Below, piece by piece: positions 32,313 to 43,047 of a stretch of DNA of 64,000 nt. Origin of the DNA: Agelaius tricolor. Taxonomy: Eukaryota > Chordata > Aves > Passeriformes > Icteridae. The number at the start of each line of letters is the position of its first letter. Within the stretch, counting starts at the first letter, position 1. Position numbers and translations under genes: made by a program. A model generated the notes under the pieces. It saw only the letters and a list, made by a program, of their open reading frames with translations, searched no databases and was not told where the DNA came from. The DNA lies in assembly GCA_023055355.1 (NCBI GenBank), contig JALJCS010000054.1:2170001-2234000 (forward strand), given 5' to 3'.

Positions 32313-32589
32313 TCTCCTGGCCTGGAACCAGGAATGTTTGGAGCAGTGGGATCTGCCCAGGCTTGCTCTGGGCTCCTGGCAGGCAGCTCCAATGCAGCAG
32401 TGCCACAGCTCCCTGTGGCCATCAGTGGTGACCATCAGTGTCCCCCAGCCCTGCAGGTGACAGGGACAGGCTGGACTGGGGCGGCCTCAGCCCTGGGCTG
32501 GGCTGGGAGAGCCATTCCCAGGCCCTGGGGCTCCATTTACCTTCCTGATGGATCCCTGCAGGCTCCCAGGGAATGAGGGGGATGGCCTG
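32313..32589. other. Unique spacer
   Basis: GC-rich with no recognised feature. Confidence 0.35.
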
Positions 32590-33000
32590 TGAGACACCAG
32601 GGATGGGCAGGGATTGACACCAGGGATGGACAGGGACTGACACCAGTGATGGGCAGGGACTGTCCCCTGTGCTGGGTGGTTTCTCTCCCCTGTGCTGGTG
32701 GTTCCTGTCCCTGCCCTGGTGGTTTCTGTCCCCTGTGCTGGGTGGTTTCTCTCCCCTGTCCTGGTGGTTTCTCTCCCCTGTGCTGGTGGTTCCTGTCCCC
32801 TGTGCTGGGTGGTTCCTGTCCCCTGTCCTGGTGGTTCCTGTCCCCTGTCCTGGTGGTTTCTGTCCCTGTGCTGGGTGGTTTCTCTCCCCTGTGCTGGTGG
32901 TTCCTGTCCCCTGTACTGGTGGTTCCTGTCCCTGTGCTGGTGGTTCCTGTCCCTGTGCTGGGTGGTTTCTCTCCCCTGTGCTGGTGGTTCCTGTCCCTGC
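32590..33000. repeat. TGCTGGTGGTTCCTGTCCC minisatellite
   Basis: Opens with three GACACCAG(G/T)GATGGRCAGGGA units, then about 15 units of 22-25 bp alternating TGGTGGTTCCTGTCCC and GGGTGGTTTCTCTCCCC. Confidence 0.93.
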
Positions 33001-33152
33001 ACACCCAGCCCAGCCCCTGGACTGTTCCATGGCTGTGTGCCCCTGCCAGGGAAAGAGCAGCTGGCTGCAATTTCTGTTTGGTTTTTGTCCTGTGCAGCTG
33101 TGCCCCGGGGATGCCCTGCTCTCAGTGTGACAGCTGGCAGTGGTGCCACGTT

Positions 33153-33303
33153 GGGAAGGGAAGGGAAGGGAAGGGAAGGGAAGGGAAGGGAAGGGAAGGG
33201 AAGGGAAGGGAAGGGAAGGGAAGGGAAGGGAAGGGAAGGGAAGGGAAGGGAAGGGAAGGGAAGGGAAGGGAAGGGAAGGGAAGGGAAGGGAAGGGAAGGG
33301 AAG
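33153..33303. repeat. (AAGGG)n pentanucleotide array, 30 units
   Basis: Thirty uninterrupted GGGAA units on the plus strand. The same motif lies on the opposite strand at 20903-21140 and 36471-36592. Confidence 0.98.
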
Positions 33304-33329
33304 CTGTGGGGTCTGTGTGCTCTGGCCCC

Positions 33330-33830
33330 AGGCATGGATCCAGGGGCAGGAACCCCAAAGGGCAAAGGCAGGGATGGATCCAGGGTCAGGAACCCCAAAG
33401 AGCAAAGGCAGGGATGGATCCAGGGTCAGGAACCCCAAAGAGCAAAGGCAGGGATGGATCCAGGGTCAGGAACCCCAAAGGGCAAAGGCAGGGATGGATC
33501 CAGGGGCAGGAACCCCAAAGGCAGGGATGGATCCAGGGGCAGGAACCCCAAAGGGCAAAGGCAGGGATGGATCCAGGGGCAGGAACCCCAAAGGCAGGGA
33601 TGGATCCAGGGGCAGGAACCCCAAAGGGCAAAGGCAGGGATGGATCCAGGGGCAGGAACCCCAAAGGCAGGGATGGATGCAGAGCCAGGAACCCCAAAGG
33701 CAGGGATGGATCCAGGGGCAGGAACCCCAAAGGCAGGGATGGATCCAGGGCCAGGGGGCATCCTCAAAGGGCAGGGATGGATCCAGGGGCAGGGGGCATC
33801 CTCAAAGGGCAGGGATGGATCCAGGGCTCA
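33330..33830. repeat. 40/33-bp minisatellite
   Basis: About 14 units: 40-bp copies contain GGCAAAGGCAGGGATGGATC and CAGGGGCAGGAACCCCAAAG, while 33-bp copies lack the 7-base GGCAAAG. The last units change to CAGGGGGCATCCTCAAAGGG. Long and short units are interspersed. Confidence 0.95.
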
Positions 33831-34579
33831 TGAAAACAGGGAAGGTTCCAGGACCACAAACACTTTTCCAATTCCAGGGCTGGTGTTTGCACATGGGACA
33901 TGGGCAAAGGTCTCTGCCACAAGACAGAGATCACCCACAGAAAAGGGGGGATCCAAAAGCTGTGCTGGACATGAATTTATGTTTAAATGTATGTTTAATT
34001 TATGTTTATGTTTAATAAATAATTCATGGGCATGAGTTCCTTCTGTCCAAACCCTTAGAGGGGCCCTCAGCTGGCAGCAGAATTTAGCAGGAATATTTCA
34101 GCAGTGGGTGCACCACTTCCAGCACTTAACATGATTAAGCCTTTTTTTTGGTCCTTCCCTCTCTGTAATTAATTTGTGAAAACTCTTGTAATTATGGAGG
34201 AAAGCTGAAAAGTGAGGCCTCAAGCAACTTAAATAGGAGCAGCCTGATGAGCAACACACCCTCTGGGTCTTTGTAAGAAGCCTTTAACCTTAAGCTGGTG
34301 ATTTGGGAGAGGATGGTGGCTCTTACTCTGTTTTTGTTATTGCTGGTGGCACCAATTTCTTCAGCACAGGATCTGCTTGGGCCCTGTTGAGTGAAAAGAC
34401 CTTTTCAGACTCGAGAGCACCCCTGCTTCACTCCCTAAATAGCAGTTTGGAGACCAGGAGATGGAGCAGCATCACGTCCCATTTGTGCAGTTGGAGGAGG
34501 ACAGTGGTGATAACTTGTTCCTGCAATTAGAGCAACACCTTAATGAGAGCAGGAGGCAGAGAGCAGCATCCACAGAGCC
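33831..34579. other. Unique island, AT-richer
   Basis: AT-rich blocks at 33960-34035 (repeated ATGTTTAA-like words) and 34120-34210. No gene, tRNA or known transposon is recognised. It is a candidate for conserved noncoding DNA. Confidence 0.45.
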
Positions 34580-35290
34580 CTGGTGAGCAAAAATTCCATC
34601 CTGCACAGCATCCACAGAGCCCTGGTGAGCAAAACCCCCATCCTGCACAGCATCCACAGAGCCCTGGTGAGCCACAGCCCCTGTCCTGCACAGCATCCAC
34701 AGAGCCCTGGTGAGGAACAGCCCCTGTCCTGCACAGCATCCACAGAGCCCTGGTGAGCAAAACCCCCATCCTGCACAGCATCCACAGAGCCCTGGTGAGC
34801 CACAGCCCCTGTCCTGCACAGCATCCACAGAGCCCTGGTGAGCCACAGCCCCTGTCCTGCACAGCATCCACAGAGCCCTGGTGAGCCACAGCCCCTGTCC
34901 TGCACAGCATCCCCAATCCTGGTGAGCCACAGCCCCTGTCCTGCACAGCATCCCCAATCCTGGTGAGCCACAGCCCCTGTCCTGCACAGCATCCCCAATC
35001 CTGGTGAGCCACAGCCCCTGTCCTGCACAGCATCCCCAATCCTGGTGAGCCACAGCCCCCGTCCTGCACAGCATCCACAGAGCCCTGGTGAGGAACAGGC
35101 CCCGTCCTGCACAGCATCCACAGAGCCCTGGTGAGGAACAGCCCCTGTCCTGCACAGCATCCCCAATCCTGGTGAGCCACAGCCCCTGTCCTGCACAGCA
35201 TCCCCCAATCCTGGTGAGCCACAGCCCCTGTCCTGCACAGCATCCCCAATCCTGGTGAGCCACAGCCCCTGTCCTGCACAGCATCCCCCG
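34580..35290. repeat. 43/41-bp minisatellite with two unit types
   Basis: Long units (43 bp) carry CATCCACAGAGCCCTGGTG; short units (41 bp) carry CATCCCCAATCCTGGTG. Both share GAGCCACAGCCCCTGTCCTG or the GAGCAAAACCCCCATCCTG variant. The order is long ×8, short ×4, long ×2, short ×4, a block pattern rather than random mixing. Confidence 0.95.
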
Positions 35291-35849
35291 CAGGGATTGG
35301 GGGCAATTCACAGAAATCCAGAGTGAGCCTGGAGGAGTCTCTGGGCAGCAGGGCTGCAAACCCAGCAGCTGCCCCGTTACCGTAATTAGGCCCTGAGCTC
35401 TGAGCTTCGAGTGCCCTTTGCAGAGCCCACGTGCCTCCCACAGAGCCTTTAGAGGCTCATTGTGAAAAGATCTCTGCCTTTGTGTGAGAGCAGCCCACCA
35501 GCACAATTAAAGCCGTGCTGGTCACTTTTCAGCCTGCATTGGCAGGAAAATGCTGAAAATGTCACAGCAGAAACGAGCCCTGGGTGGTGTTTGCTGAGGA
35601 GGAGGAGGAGGAGGAGGAGGAGGGCTGGGCGGAGGGAGGCAGAGCTGGGATGGCAGCAGAGGACAGGCCCAGGCGGGCACTTTCAGCAGCACAGGGGGCT
35701 CCAGGAGGGTGAGGGAGCAACGCTGCTTCTCCTCCTGCCCAGAGAGGGGCACGGGCTGAGGGAGCCCTGCAGGGTCCCCTGCCCTCGGGGAGGGTGACAC
35801 CAGCACCTGCCCTGAGTGGCACGGGTGGCACTGCTGGGGAAGGTGGAAC
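35291..35849. other. Unique spacer with a (GGA)n run
   Basis: Includes an 8-9 unit (GGA)n at 35596-35622. Otherwise non-repetitive GC-rich DNA with no gene recognised. Confidence 0.45.
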
Positions 35850-36465
35850 GGGAAAGCCTTGTCAATGTGACTGTCTGGCAAGAGGATTTGAGGGTATGGA
35901 AACTGTGAGTGAGATTGAAATGAAAGCAAGCTTTGAGATCCCTCAGATACTGAACAACAGGAAAACAATGGCGTGGCTGCTGAAGGTGATCCCCTTTTGA
36001 TGGAACAACACCCTCTGCTTGCAGACAGGCCCAAGGGTCAGAGCAGACCCTACAGCTTGGCAGAAGGGGCCCAAAGAGGAGTTTTTAGGGTTTAAAATGT
36101 AACACAGCATGGTAATGTAATGATTCTTATAGGCTGTATGGAAATGCTGTAGGATTTGTATCTTGTACTAGATTGGTTAGTGAGAATCAGAATATTCAAC
36201 ACAGAAGAAGATTTATTGTATTGGAACGGGAACCTCGCTCTCTTACCCTTTTACTCTCTTACCCCTTTTTACTCCCTTACTCTCTTACCCTCTCATCCTC
36301 TTTTCCTCTCTCTTTACTTCCCTCAGTCCTGCTCTGAGCTGTGTTTGGCAGCTCCCAGCAGGGCCCTGCCCCCAGGCCCTTTGCAATAAACCCAAATTCC
36401 AGACCTGGCTGCAGAGATCTCTGCTCTCTGTCCATCCCCACCATCCTACCCCCGTCACTCCTACA
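35850..36465 (+). mobile_element. Solo ERV LTR, family shared with 58097
   Basis: Highly similar to 58097-58842: 'GAAATGAAAGCAAGCTTTGA', 'CCTACAGCTTGGCAGAAGGG', 'GTTTAAAATGTAACACAG', 'GAACCTCGCTCTCTTACCC' and 'CCCTTTGCAATAAACCC' (AATAAA). It probably starts at TGTCAATG (35860) or slightly left and ends near CTCCTACA. Single-copy polyadenylation segment, unlike 58097. Confidence 0.82.
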
Positions 36466-36470
36466 GCACC

Positions 36471-36592
36471 CCCTTCCCTTCCCTTCCCTTCCCTTCCCTT
36501 CCCTTCCCTTCCCTTCCCTTCCCTTCCCTTCCCTTCCCTTCCCTTCCCTTCCCTTCCCTTCCCTTCCCTTCCCTTCCCTTCCCTTCCCTTCC
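36471..36592. repeat. (CCCTT)n array, 24 units
   Basis: Uninterrupted CCCTT pentamers starting about 6 bp after the LTR end. Confidence 0.98.
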
Positions 36593-37270
36593 CCTGTTTG
36601 GTGCCCAGAGCAGCCCTGGTGCCCCCATCCCGGGCAGAGGAGAGCACCCCATGCCCTGGCACACGCTGGGGCTGTGCCTGTGCCAGGAGCCCTGTGAGGT
36701 TTCACCCAGGTGCCCTTTGGGCTGTAACCCTGCACAGGTGAGAGACTCTGCTGCTGCTGCTGCTGCCTGTGGGCACATGCAGGGCCCTTCCCTGTGCTGC
36801 TGTCTGTCTCTAACACCTCCAGGGACAGCCAGAAAAGCCAATAAAAGCCAATAAAAGCCAATAAAGGCCAATAAAAGCCAATGAAAGCAGAGCAGCAGCT
36901 CCCTGAGCACGATGCCTGCAGGCTGCACACCCAGCTCCATGCAGGGCAGAGGAGGCAGAGGGAATGGCACTGACAGAGTGTCCCTGGGAGCAGCACTCCT
37001 GTGTCCACACTGAAGGAATCTGAGCCTTTTTCACCTGCCAAGGGATGGGTGGCAGCTGGGAGGGAGCTCAGCCAGGGGCTCAGGAGCTGGAAATGCCTGC
37101 AGTTACCGGGGCTGTGACACACACAGGGGGCAGGAGGGCGCCGGCAGGGCCCCGTTCACATCACAGAGGCTGCAGAGCTTCCCTGGCACGGCCGGGCCCC
37201 CCGGCTCCCTCTGTGTCCCTGTGGATGCACATGCACCCGCCTTTGCACAGCATCCCAGCCTTTCCACAGA
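36593..37270. other. Unique sequence with a short CAATAAAAGC array
   Basis: Five near-copies of AAAGCCAATAAAAGCC at 36834-36890 (10-11 bp period) and a (CTG)6 run near 36748. Otherwise unique, with no gene recognised. Confidence 0.5.
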
Positions 37271-37271
37271 G

Positions 37272-37500
37272 CCACCGAAGGGTTTGGGCTGCCAAGGGCC
37301 CTCAAGGCAATTTAATCCCACCCTGCCATGGCAGGGACACCTCCCACTGCCCCAGGTGCTCCCAGCCCCAGTGTCCAACCTTGGGCACTGCCAGGGATGC
37401 AGGGGCAGTCCCAGCTGCTCTGGGCACCTGTGCCAGGGCCTCACACCCTGCCAGGGAACAATTCCTGCCCAATCCTGTCCAGTTCTTCTGCCAGGGACTC
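37272..37500 (-). mobile_element. CR1: CR1 LINE 3' fragment
   Basis: 'GGGTTTGGGCTGCCAAGGGC', 'CTGCCATGGCAGGGACACCT', 'TTGGGCACTGCCAGGGATGC' and 'AGCTGCTCTGGGCACCTGTG' are in antisense order. Confidence 0.88.
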
Positions 37501-38140
37501 CGGAAAAAGCAAGGCTGGGCAAACAGAGCTGCTGTGTTTTGCACAAGCTTCCAAGGCAGTAAAATCCCTCCAGGAGCTCAGAGCTCCCAGCAGGGCTGGG
37601 GCTGCAGTCAGAGCTGCTAACTCGGGATGACACCAATTGTCAGCTCCCATCAGGATTAGCAGAAAGGCTTTATCAGGCAAATTGGTGCTGCTGTCGCTGC
37701 CCTAATGTTATTTTAAGAGACTCCTTGTCCATTCCAGGAGCCCTCTGAAGGACAAGGACTGCTGGTCCAGGGGGAACGCTGGGCTCCTGCCTGGCTGCTG
37801 GCACAAATCCTCCTCTCACAAAGCAAGCTCCCCCCTGCAGGGCTCCCATCCTGCTTCTCCAAAATCTCCTGGTTATCCCATTTCCTTTCAGTGTGTTTCC
37901 ACACTTGTTAAATTGCTGCTTCTCTCAGCAGGCCCTGGGACTCTGCTCTCTGAGAGATTCCCTGTGCTGGGCAGAGCTGGGACCTGATCTGGGCCAGGGC
38001 AGCTTTGCTTGGGCTGAAACTCAGGGAGAGTCACTGGATGCCCTTGGAGGGATGGACGCTGCTCACAGCCCCTGGGGATGTGCTCACAGGCTGGAGAGCC
38101 CCTGGCTTGCTCTGGAGCACACGCCTGGGCCCAGGTGTTC
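37501..38140. other. Unique sequence
   Basis: Non-repetitive mixed-composition DNA. No gene is recognised. Confidence 0.4.
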
Positions 38141-38255
38141 CAGCTGGAAATGCAGCCCTGCATCCCCATCCCAGGCTGGAATTCCCAGCTGGAAATGCAG
38201 CCCTGCATCCCCATCCCAGGCTGGAATTCCCAGCTGGAAATGCAGCCCTGCATCC
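38141..38255. repeat. 45-bp minisatellite, 2.5 copies
   Basis: CAGCTGGAAATGCAGCCCTG starts at 38141, 38186 and 38231. Copies are identical where they overlap. Confidence 0.94.
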
Positions 38256-38319
38256 CAAGCAGCTCCCTTCCCTCACCCTGCTGCAGCACCAGAGCTGCTG
38301 GGCCCTGGCCTGCTGACCA

Positions 38320-38697
38320 CTGTCCCATTGTCCCACTGCCCCGCTGTCCCATTGTCCTGCTGTCCCACTGTCCTGCTGTCCCACTGTCCCACTGTCCCAT
38401 TGTCCCGCTGTCCCACTGTCCCACTGTCCCTCTGTCCCACTGTCCCTCTGTCCCTCTGTCCCTCTGTCCCATTGTCCCGCTGTCCCTCTGTCCCACTGTC
38501 CCACTGTCCCGCTGTCCCACTGTCCCTCTGTCCCACTGTCCTGCTGTCCCACTGTCCCGCTGTCCCGCTGTCCCACTGTCCTGCTGTCCCAGTGTCCCAC
38601 TGTCCCACTGTCCCTCTGTCCCTCTGTCCCTCTGTCCCTCTGTTCCACTGTCCCGCTGTCCCCCTGTCCCGCTGTCCCACTGTCCCACTGTCCCTGC
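38320..38697. repeat. 8-bp array (CTGTCCCA)n
   Basis: About 47 octamers CTGTCCC(A/G/T) with ATTGTCCC and CTGTCCTG variants. It ends about 12 bp before an LTR. Open frames on both strands are artefacts. Confidence 0.96.
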
Positions 38698-38708
38698 TGA
38701 TGGAGGCC

Positions 38709-39211
38709 TGTTGTCACCATGATAGTTTCTGAAAATTCCTCTTTGCCCAGGATTTTGCTGCTGGGAAGCTGAGCAGCCTCAGCAGGGAATGCCAACAACA
38801 ATGATCTGATTGCTGCTCCTGAGTTTGCTGCTTTGGGACGGGGCTTGGACCTTGCTTACAACAGCTGAATGTTGGACTGGCTCCATGGGAATTGTTTTTA
38901 ATTAATGACCAATCACCATCAGCTGGGCTGGACTCTCTGAGTCAGCCACGAGTTTTTATTCTTCATTCTTGGGAAGCCTTCTGATGTCTTCTTTCTCTTT
39001 CTTTAGTATAGTTTTAGAATATAATATGATGTAATATAATATGATGTAATATAATATGATGTAATATAATATGATGTAATATAATATGATGTAATATAAT
39101 ATAATATAATATAATATAATATAATATAATATAATATAATATATCATCCTTCTGAGAACCTGGAGTCAGATTCCCACCTCTCAGCTCGTCCTGGGCCCCT
39201 CACACCCCACA
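38709..39211 (+). mobile_element. Solo ERV LTR, relative of the 385-bp family
   Basis: 'TGTTGTCACC' start, 'TGGGAAGCTGAGCAGCCTCA', 'GAATTGTTTTTAATTAATGA', 'CCAATCACCATCAGCTG', 'TTTAGTATAGTTTTAGAATA' and 'CTTCTGAGAACCTGGAGTCA', ending near CACACCCCACA. It is longer than its relatives because of an internal TATAATATGATG expansion. Confidence 0.8.
39018..39142. repeat. 15-bp AT array (TAATATAATATGATG)n inside the LTR
   Basis: Five 15-bp units TATAATATGATGTAA followed by a (TATAA)n run. It is an expansion of the short ATATAAT segment seen once in sister LTRs. Confidence 0.95.
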
Positions 39212-39668
39212 GCTGGAGTCTCTCCTGGCAGGGCAGCCCCAGCCCCTCATGCTGGGCTCACCTGAGCTGCTCAGCCCTGCTGGGGATGGCAGGGCAGCCC
39301 CATTGCTTCTGCCAGGAGCAGTTTTTCCTCTCTGCTCCCATCACAAACACTCTCCTCCCTGGCACTCGGCCATCTGGGAGAGTTATCCTGGCTCTCAGCC
39401 TCGGCGTGGGAGGTGCTGAGTGCTGGGCTGCCCGTGCTAGGGAGAGCTGGGCTGCCCAGTAATACCGAGCTGGAAATGCTCATGCAGATGGATTAGAGGA
39501 TGTTTCCATTAAAATCCTGCCTGCCTTTCCACTCTGCAGCATAAATAACGGTGGTGTGAGTGTCAGGATGCTGAAGGCTTAGCAGAAATATTCTCTAGGC
39601 TTTGGCAAAACTCTTATCCCTGTTTAGCAGAGCAGGCAGCTGCTCTGATGTGCAGAGCTGGATGTTGA
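39212..39668. other. Unique sequence
   Basis: AT-richer at 39485-39620. No gene is recognised. Confidence 0.4.
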
Positions 39669-39669
39669 A

Positions 39670-39838
39670 CCCCAGAATCCCAGAATGGTTTGGGTTGGAA
39701 GGGCTGGATCCCACCCAGTGCCAGCCCTGCCATGGCAGGAACACCTCCCACCATCCCAGGCTGCTCCAGCCCCATCCAGCCTGGCCTTGGGCACTGCCAG
39801 GGATCCAGGGCAGCCCCAGCCCTGAAACGCTGCAGGGA
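39670..39838 (-). mobile_element. CR1: CR1 LINE 3' fragment
   Basis: 'AGAATCCCAGAATGGTTTGG', 'GTTGGAAGGGCTGGATCCCA', 'TGCCATGGCAGGAACACCTC' and 'CCTTGGGCACTGCCAGGGAT' are in antisense order, with a well kept 3' tail. Confidence 0.9.
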
Positions 39839-40324
39839 GCTGGAATGAGCTGAAAACAGGGAATGGGGGCAGAAAGGCAGCAGCAGCTTTGAGAGCCACA
39901 CTTTGGGATGCAGAGTGTGTGGAAGAACCCAAGGCAGGCAGGGTTTAGGGCCTGGCAGGCAGGGATGGCAGAGCACCCTCAGAACAGCCCTGTGCCAGTG
40001 ACACAGGGACACAGGGTGACAGGCATCGGGAGGAAATGCAGCTCCCAGCAGCAGCTGCTGGCAGGGTTTGGGCAGAGCAAGGACACCCACAGCTCCTCTG
40101 CTCGGGGTCCCTGTGCCCCTCCAGCTCACCACAGCCCCATCCCAGCACCTGGCACCCCCAGCTCCCGACCCCCAGCCAGCACAGAGGAGATGGAGCCATT
40201 TCAGACCTGCCCAAACCGAGTCCTGGGGCTTGGCATTGACACCCTCCAGAGCCAGGAGAGGAGCAGTGCTGTGCCAGTGCCAGCAGGAGGGTTACAAACC
40301 CCACAGGGTTCTGCTTTTGCCCTC
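39839..40324. other. Unique sequence
   Basis: GC-rich non-repetitive DNA. No gene is recognised. Confidence 0.4.
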
Positions 40325-41423
40325 TGTGACAGTCTGTCCGAATTTCCCCTCATCTGCCTCACAATCGTCATTGGGGACCACTGAAGAGAAGAGCCCCCCG
40401 TCTTAAATCTCTGGCTCCAAAGGAGAAAGTGATGTGCCTGAGACCTGAGAGCGTTGCCAAGCCATTGTTTGCACAGGTGTTGTTTGCTGTATGCTACACT
40501 GAGCCCAAAGAAGGGGGCACCGTGCCCTGTGTGCAACAACAGCCCTGGGAGCTGTCCCACCTCTCGGCCTGGCTGGACTTCTCCTGAGTTCAGGTGGTCC
40601 CCCCACAGCAGACCCTCACCTGTTTTACAACCACTGTGACAGACAGACTGAGATGTGAGGAGCCTCTCCAGCAAGGACTGAGACATGGAACCCCCGTGTG
40701 AAAAGGCCCCTCTGCTCCTCCCAAGGCCTGAGACATGAAACCCCCATGTGAAAAGGCCCCTCTGCTCCTCCCAAGGACTGAGACATGAAACCCCCATGTG
40801 AAAAGGCCCCTCTGCTCCTCCCAAGGACTGAGACATGAAACCCCCGTGTGAAAAGGCCCCTCTGCTCCTCCATCAAACACTGAGACATGGAACCCCCATG
40901 TGAAAAGGCCCCTCTGCTCCTCCCAAGGACTGGCACTGAACCCCCCAGCCTGGGGCAGGTGTGTGGGGGAGGCAAGCTGACCAAAGCGAGATGTTTGCCT
41001 GCAGGTTGTGACCACTGGACCAAGAACACAATGGCTCTCGTTTACTGCTGAGAGCATGGACTACCTGTTACATCTATGCCTTATTGTATCTGTTTCCCCC
41101 CCTCCCCAGCAATTTCCAATAGAGTTATCACAATAAAAACCTCTGAGTTAGCCAGAGATTTTGAGATCTCCCCAGCGTAACAGGCGGATCCTCGACTGGA
41201 CTGGACCGAAGGACTTCGTCTCTACGTTTGGCAGCTCGATCCCCCTCTTTCTCTCTCTCTCTCTTTTGTCTCTCTTTCTCTATCTTTTTCTCTCCCTTAA
41301 TCCCTCTATCACATTTTGCTGTGGTCATTCAATAAAGGTGCATCTGTTTTGATTACCACTGCAAACCCCCTGTGCCATGTTTGTTCTTTCTGCACCCTGA
41401 GATCAAATCCACGAACCATCACA
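40325..41423 (+). mobile_element. Long solo ERV LTR (about 1.1 kb) with an internal VNTR
   Basis: Termini TGTGACAG and ACCATCACA form an inverted TGTGA/TCACA pair. Towards the 3' end lie 'TATCACAATAAAAACCTCTG', a CT-rich tract at 41235-41300, and 'GTCATTCAATAAAGGTGCAT' (a second AATAAA). No target duplication is evident and no ERV genes flank it. A 50-bp tandem array sits in its U3 part. Confidence 0.78.
40672..40932. repeat. 50-bp VNTR within the LTR, about 5 copies
   Basis: The unit contains GACTGAGACATGAAACCCCC, ATGTGAAAAGGCCCC and TCTGCTCCTCCCAAG. Copies are nearly identical. One copy has CATCAAACACTG in place of CCCAAGGACTG. Confidence 0.96.
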
Positions 41424-41491
41424 AATCCCGTTGGTAAGGATGGATCGTGACACCCTCCAGCTGTCTGCTCAGCTGGAACCAAACCTGCCAC

Positions 41492-41494
<3 letters not shown>

Positions 41495-41527
<33 letters not shown>
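41495..41527. repeat. (CAG)11 microsatellite
   Basis: Eleven uninterrupted CAG units about 70 bp after the LTR end. No exon context supports a polyglutamine or polyserine tract. Confidence 0.98.
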
Positions 41528-41528
<1 letters not shown>

Positions 41529-43045
41529 GAGCTCAGGCTGCAAAGGCCAGCTCTGGCCAGGCTGGCTGGGCAATCTGCATCCCCTCCCTGCACAGCCCAG
41601 CAAGCTCCAGCAGCTGATCCCACACTGCTCTGCCATTTGCTCCCTGTTGCAGAGCACCAGAGGGGGAATTTCCGAACAAAAGCCTGACCGGGAATCAATG
41701 GATCCAGGCAATCCCAGAGATGCTCTCTAAGCTTGCCCTGCAGGCAGCTGGGCAGGCTCTGAGGGTCAGGGCAATCCCTGTGGGGGGGGTTTGGGACGGT
41801 CTGATTTCAGCTTTGCACAGTCAGAAGTTGCTGCAGGTAACTCTTGCAGTGTTGGGATGCTGAGCTGCAGGCACCTGTGCCTGCTCTGGTGTAAAACCCA
41901 TCTTTGCACAGCACAGATCAGCTCCTTGGGCTCCTCAGCAATTCTTTAAAAATGAATTAAAGCAGTTTTTCACTTGTGAAATCACGGCTCATCAGCAGAT
42001 CCCTGACACAGGGTGGGTTTTGGTCACTCTTCTGCACTTCATCAACCCCAAGCTCAGCTTAGCAGGGGCCTTGCAAGGCGATTTCCACTTGGTGGGACAG
42101 GTCCTTTCCTCCTGCCACAGCACTCAGGGAGAGGAGCAGGCCTGGCACGCTGTGGGATGATCTCCCATGGGCTGCCTTGCTGTGCCCTGCAGGTGACTTG
42201 GCCATGTCAGGACACCACAAGGGGCCAAAGTGTCCCCGTGGAGGTCCCAGCAGCAGAAACCTCCGTGGGCTGGGTGGCAGCACAGTGAAGGCACAGGGGG
42301 TGGAGGGGGAGCCTTACAGGGCTGGGAAATGCATGGACACTGCTGGTCTGGGACACCAGGGGCTGGGTGTGTGTCAGGACATTGTCCTGGTGCTGCCAGC
42401 ATCTCCCAGAACCCAAAGGAAAATGCTGAGGGGAATATTTCTGTCAGTATTTCCTGCTCAGAGCAAAATCCTTTTGCCATCACTGCAAGAGCTGTAACAG
42501 AGAAGTGGAAAATCTCTCCATCTGTCCAGCCAAATCTCTCATCTGCCTTTCCTTCCTCCTCTGACAAGGATTGCAGGGGATGTTTGTGAATCTGGCCTCA
42601 GAACACCTCGCTGATCTGAGGCTGCTTCCTCCTTTTGGATGAAGGGAGAGGAGCCCTGGGGTGAGGACGGGCTGGATCTCCACCAGCCTCTTTGAAGGTC
42701 TGGCTCTTCATGTCACAGCAGGACTTGCCAGATGCCTTGTGGTCAGGAACAAATCTGGCTCTTTTTTTTTTTTTGGTGTTTCTAACAGGAACTGAGCTCT
42801 TTGAAATCTCTGGCCTGATAAAACTTGTTAAAAAATCACATGGGCAGCCTGAGACAGAGCTGTGGTTTTTAACTCTTTCCCAAATCCAGCCACTGAGGAG
42901 AGGAGAATTCTCTGTCTGGGAGGATTTGCCTGACTCCTCACCAGGCACAGGCAGGAGCAGGGGTCCTGTCTGAGCAGGGAAGGGGATTTTGGAGCAGGTT
43001 CCCCCTGCTGAGCCCACCTTGCACCCCCCCAGCTGCTGAGGGACA
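41528..43045. other. Unique sequence
   Basis: About 1.5 kb without arrays apart from short G and T runs (41780-41787, 42763-42774). No exon, RNA gene or transposon is recognised. Confidence 0.45.
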
Positions 43046-43047
43046 TT

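Noticed and set aside
31265..32460. Long Trp/Gly/His or Cys/Pro/Val frames over the 15-mer
   Set aside because: Several phases are open on both strands because the unit is 15 bp. The array begins in a CR1.
35850..36465. Intact endogenous retrovirus around the LTRs
   Set aside because: The nearest similar LTR is 22 kb away with only arrays, CR1s and other LTRs between. No gag, pol or env frame was seen, so the LTRs are solo.
40672..40932. CRISPR-like array of regular direct repeats
   Set aside because: Units are contiguous 50-mers without unique spacers, inside an ERV LTR in vertebrate DNA.
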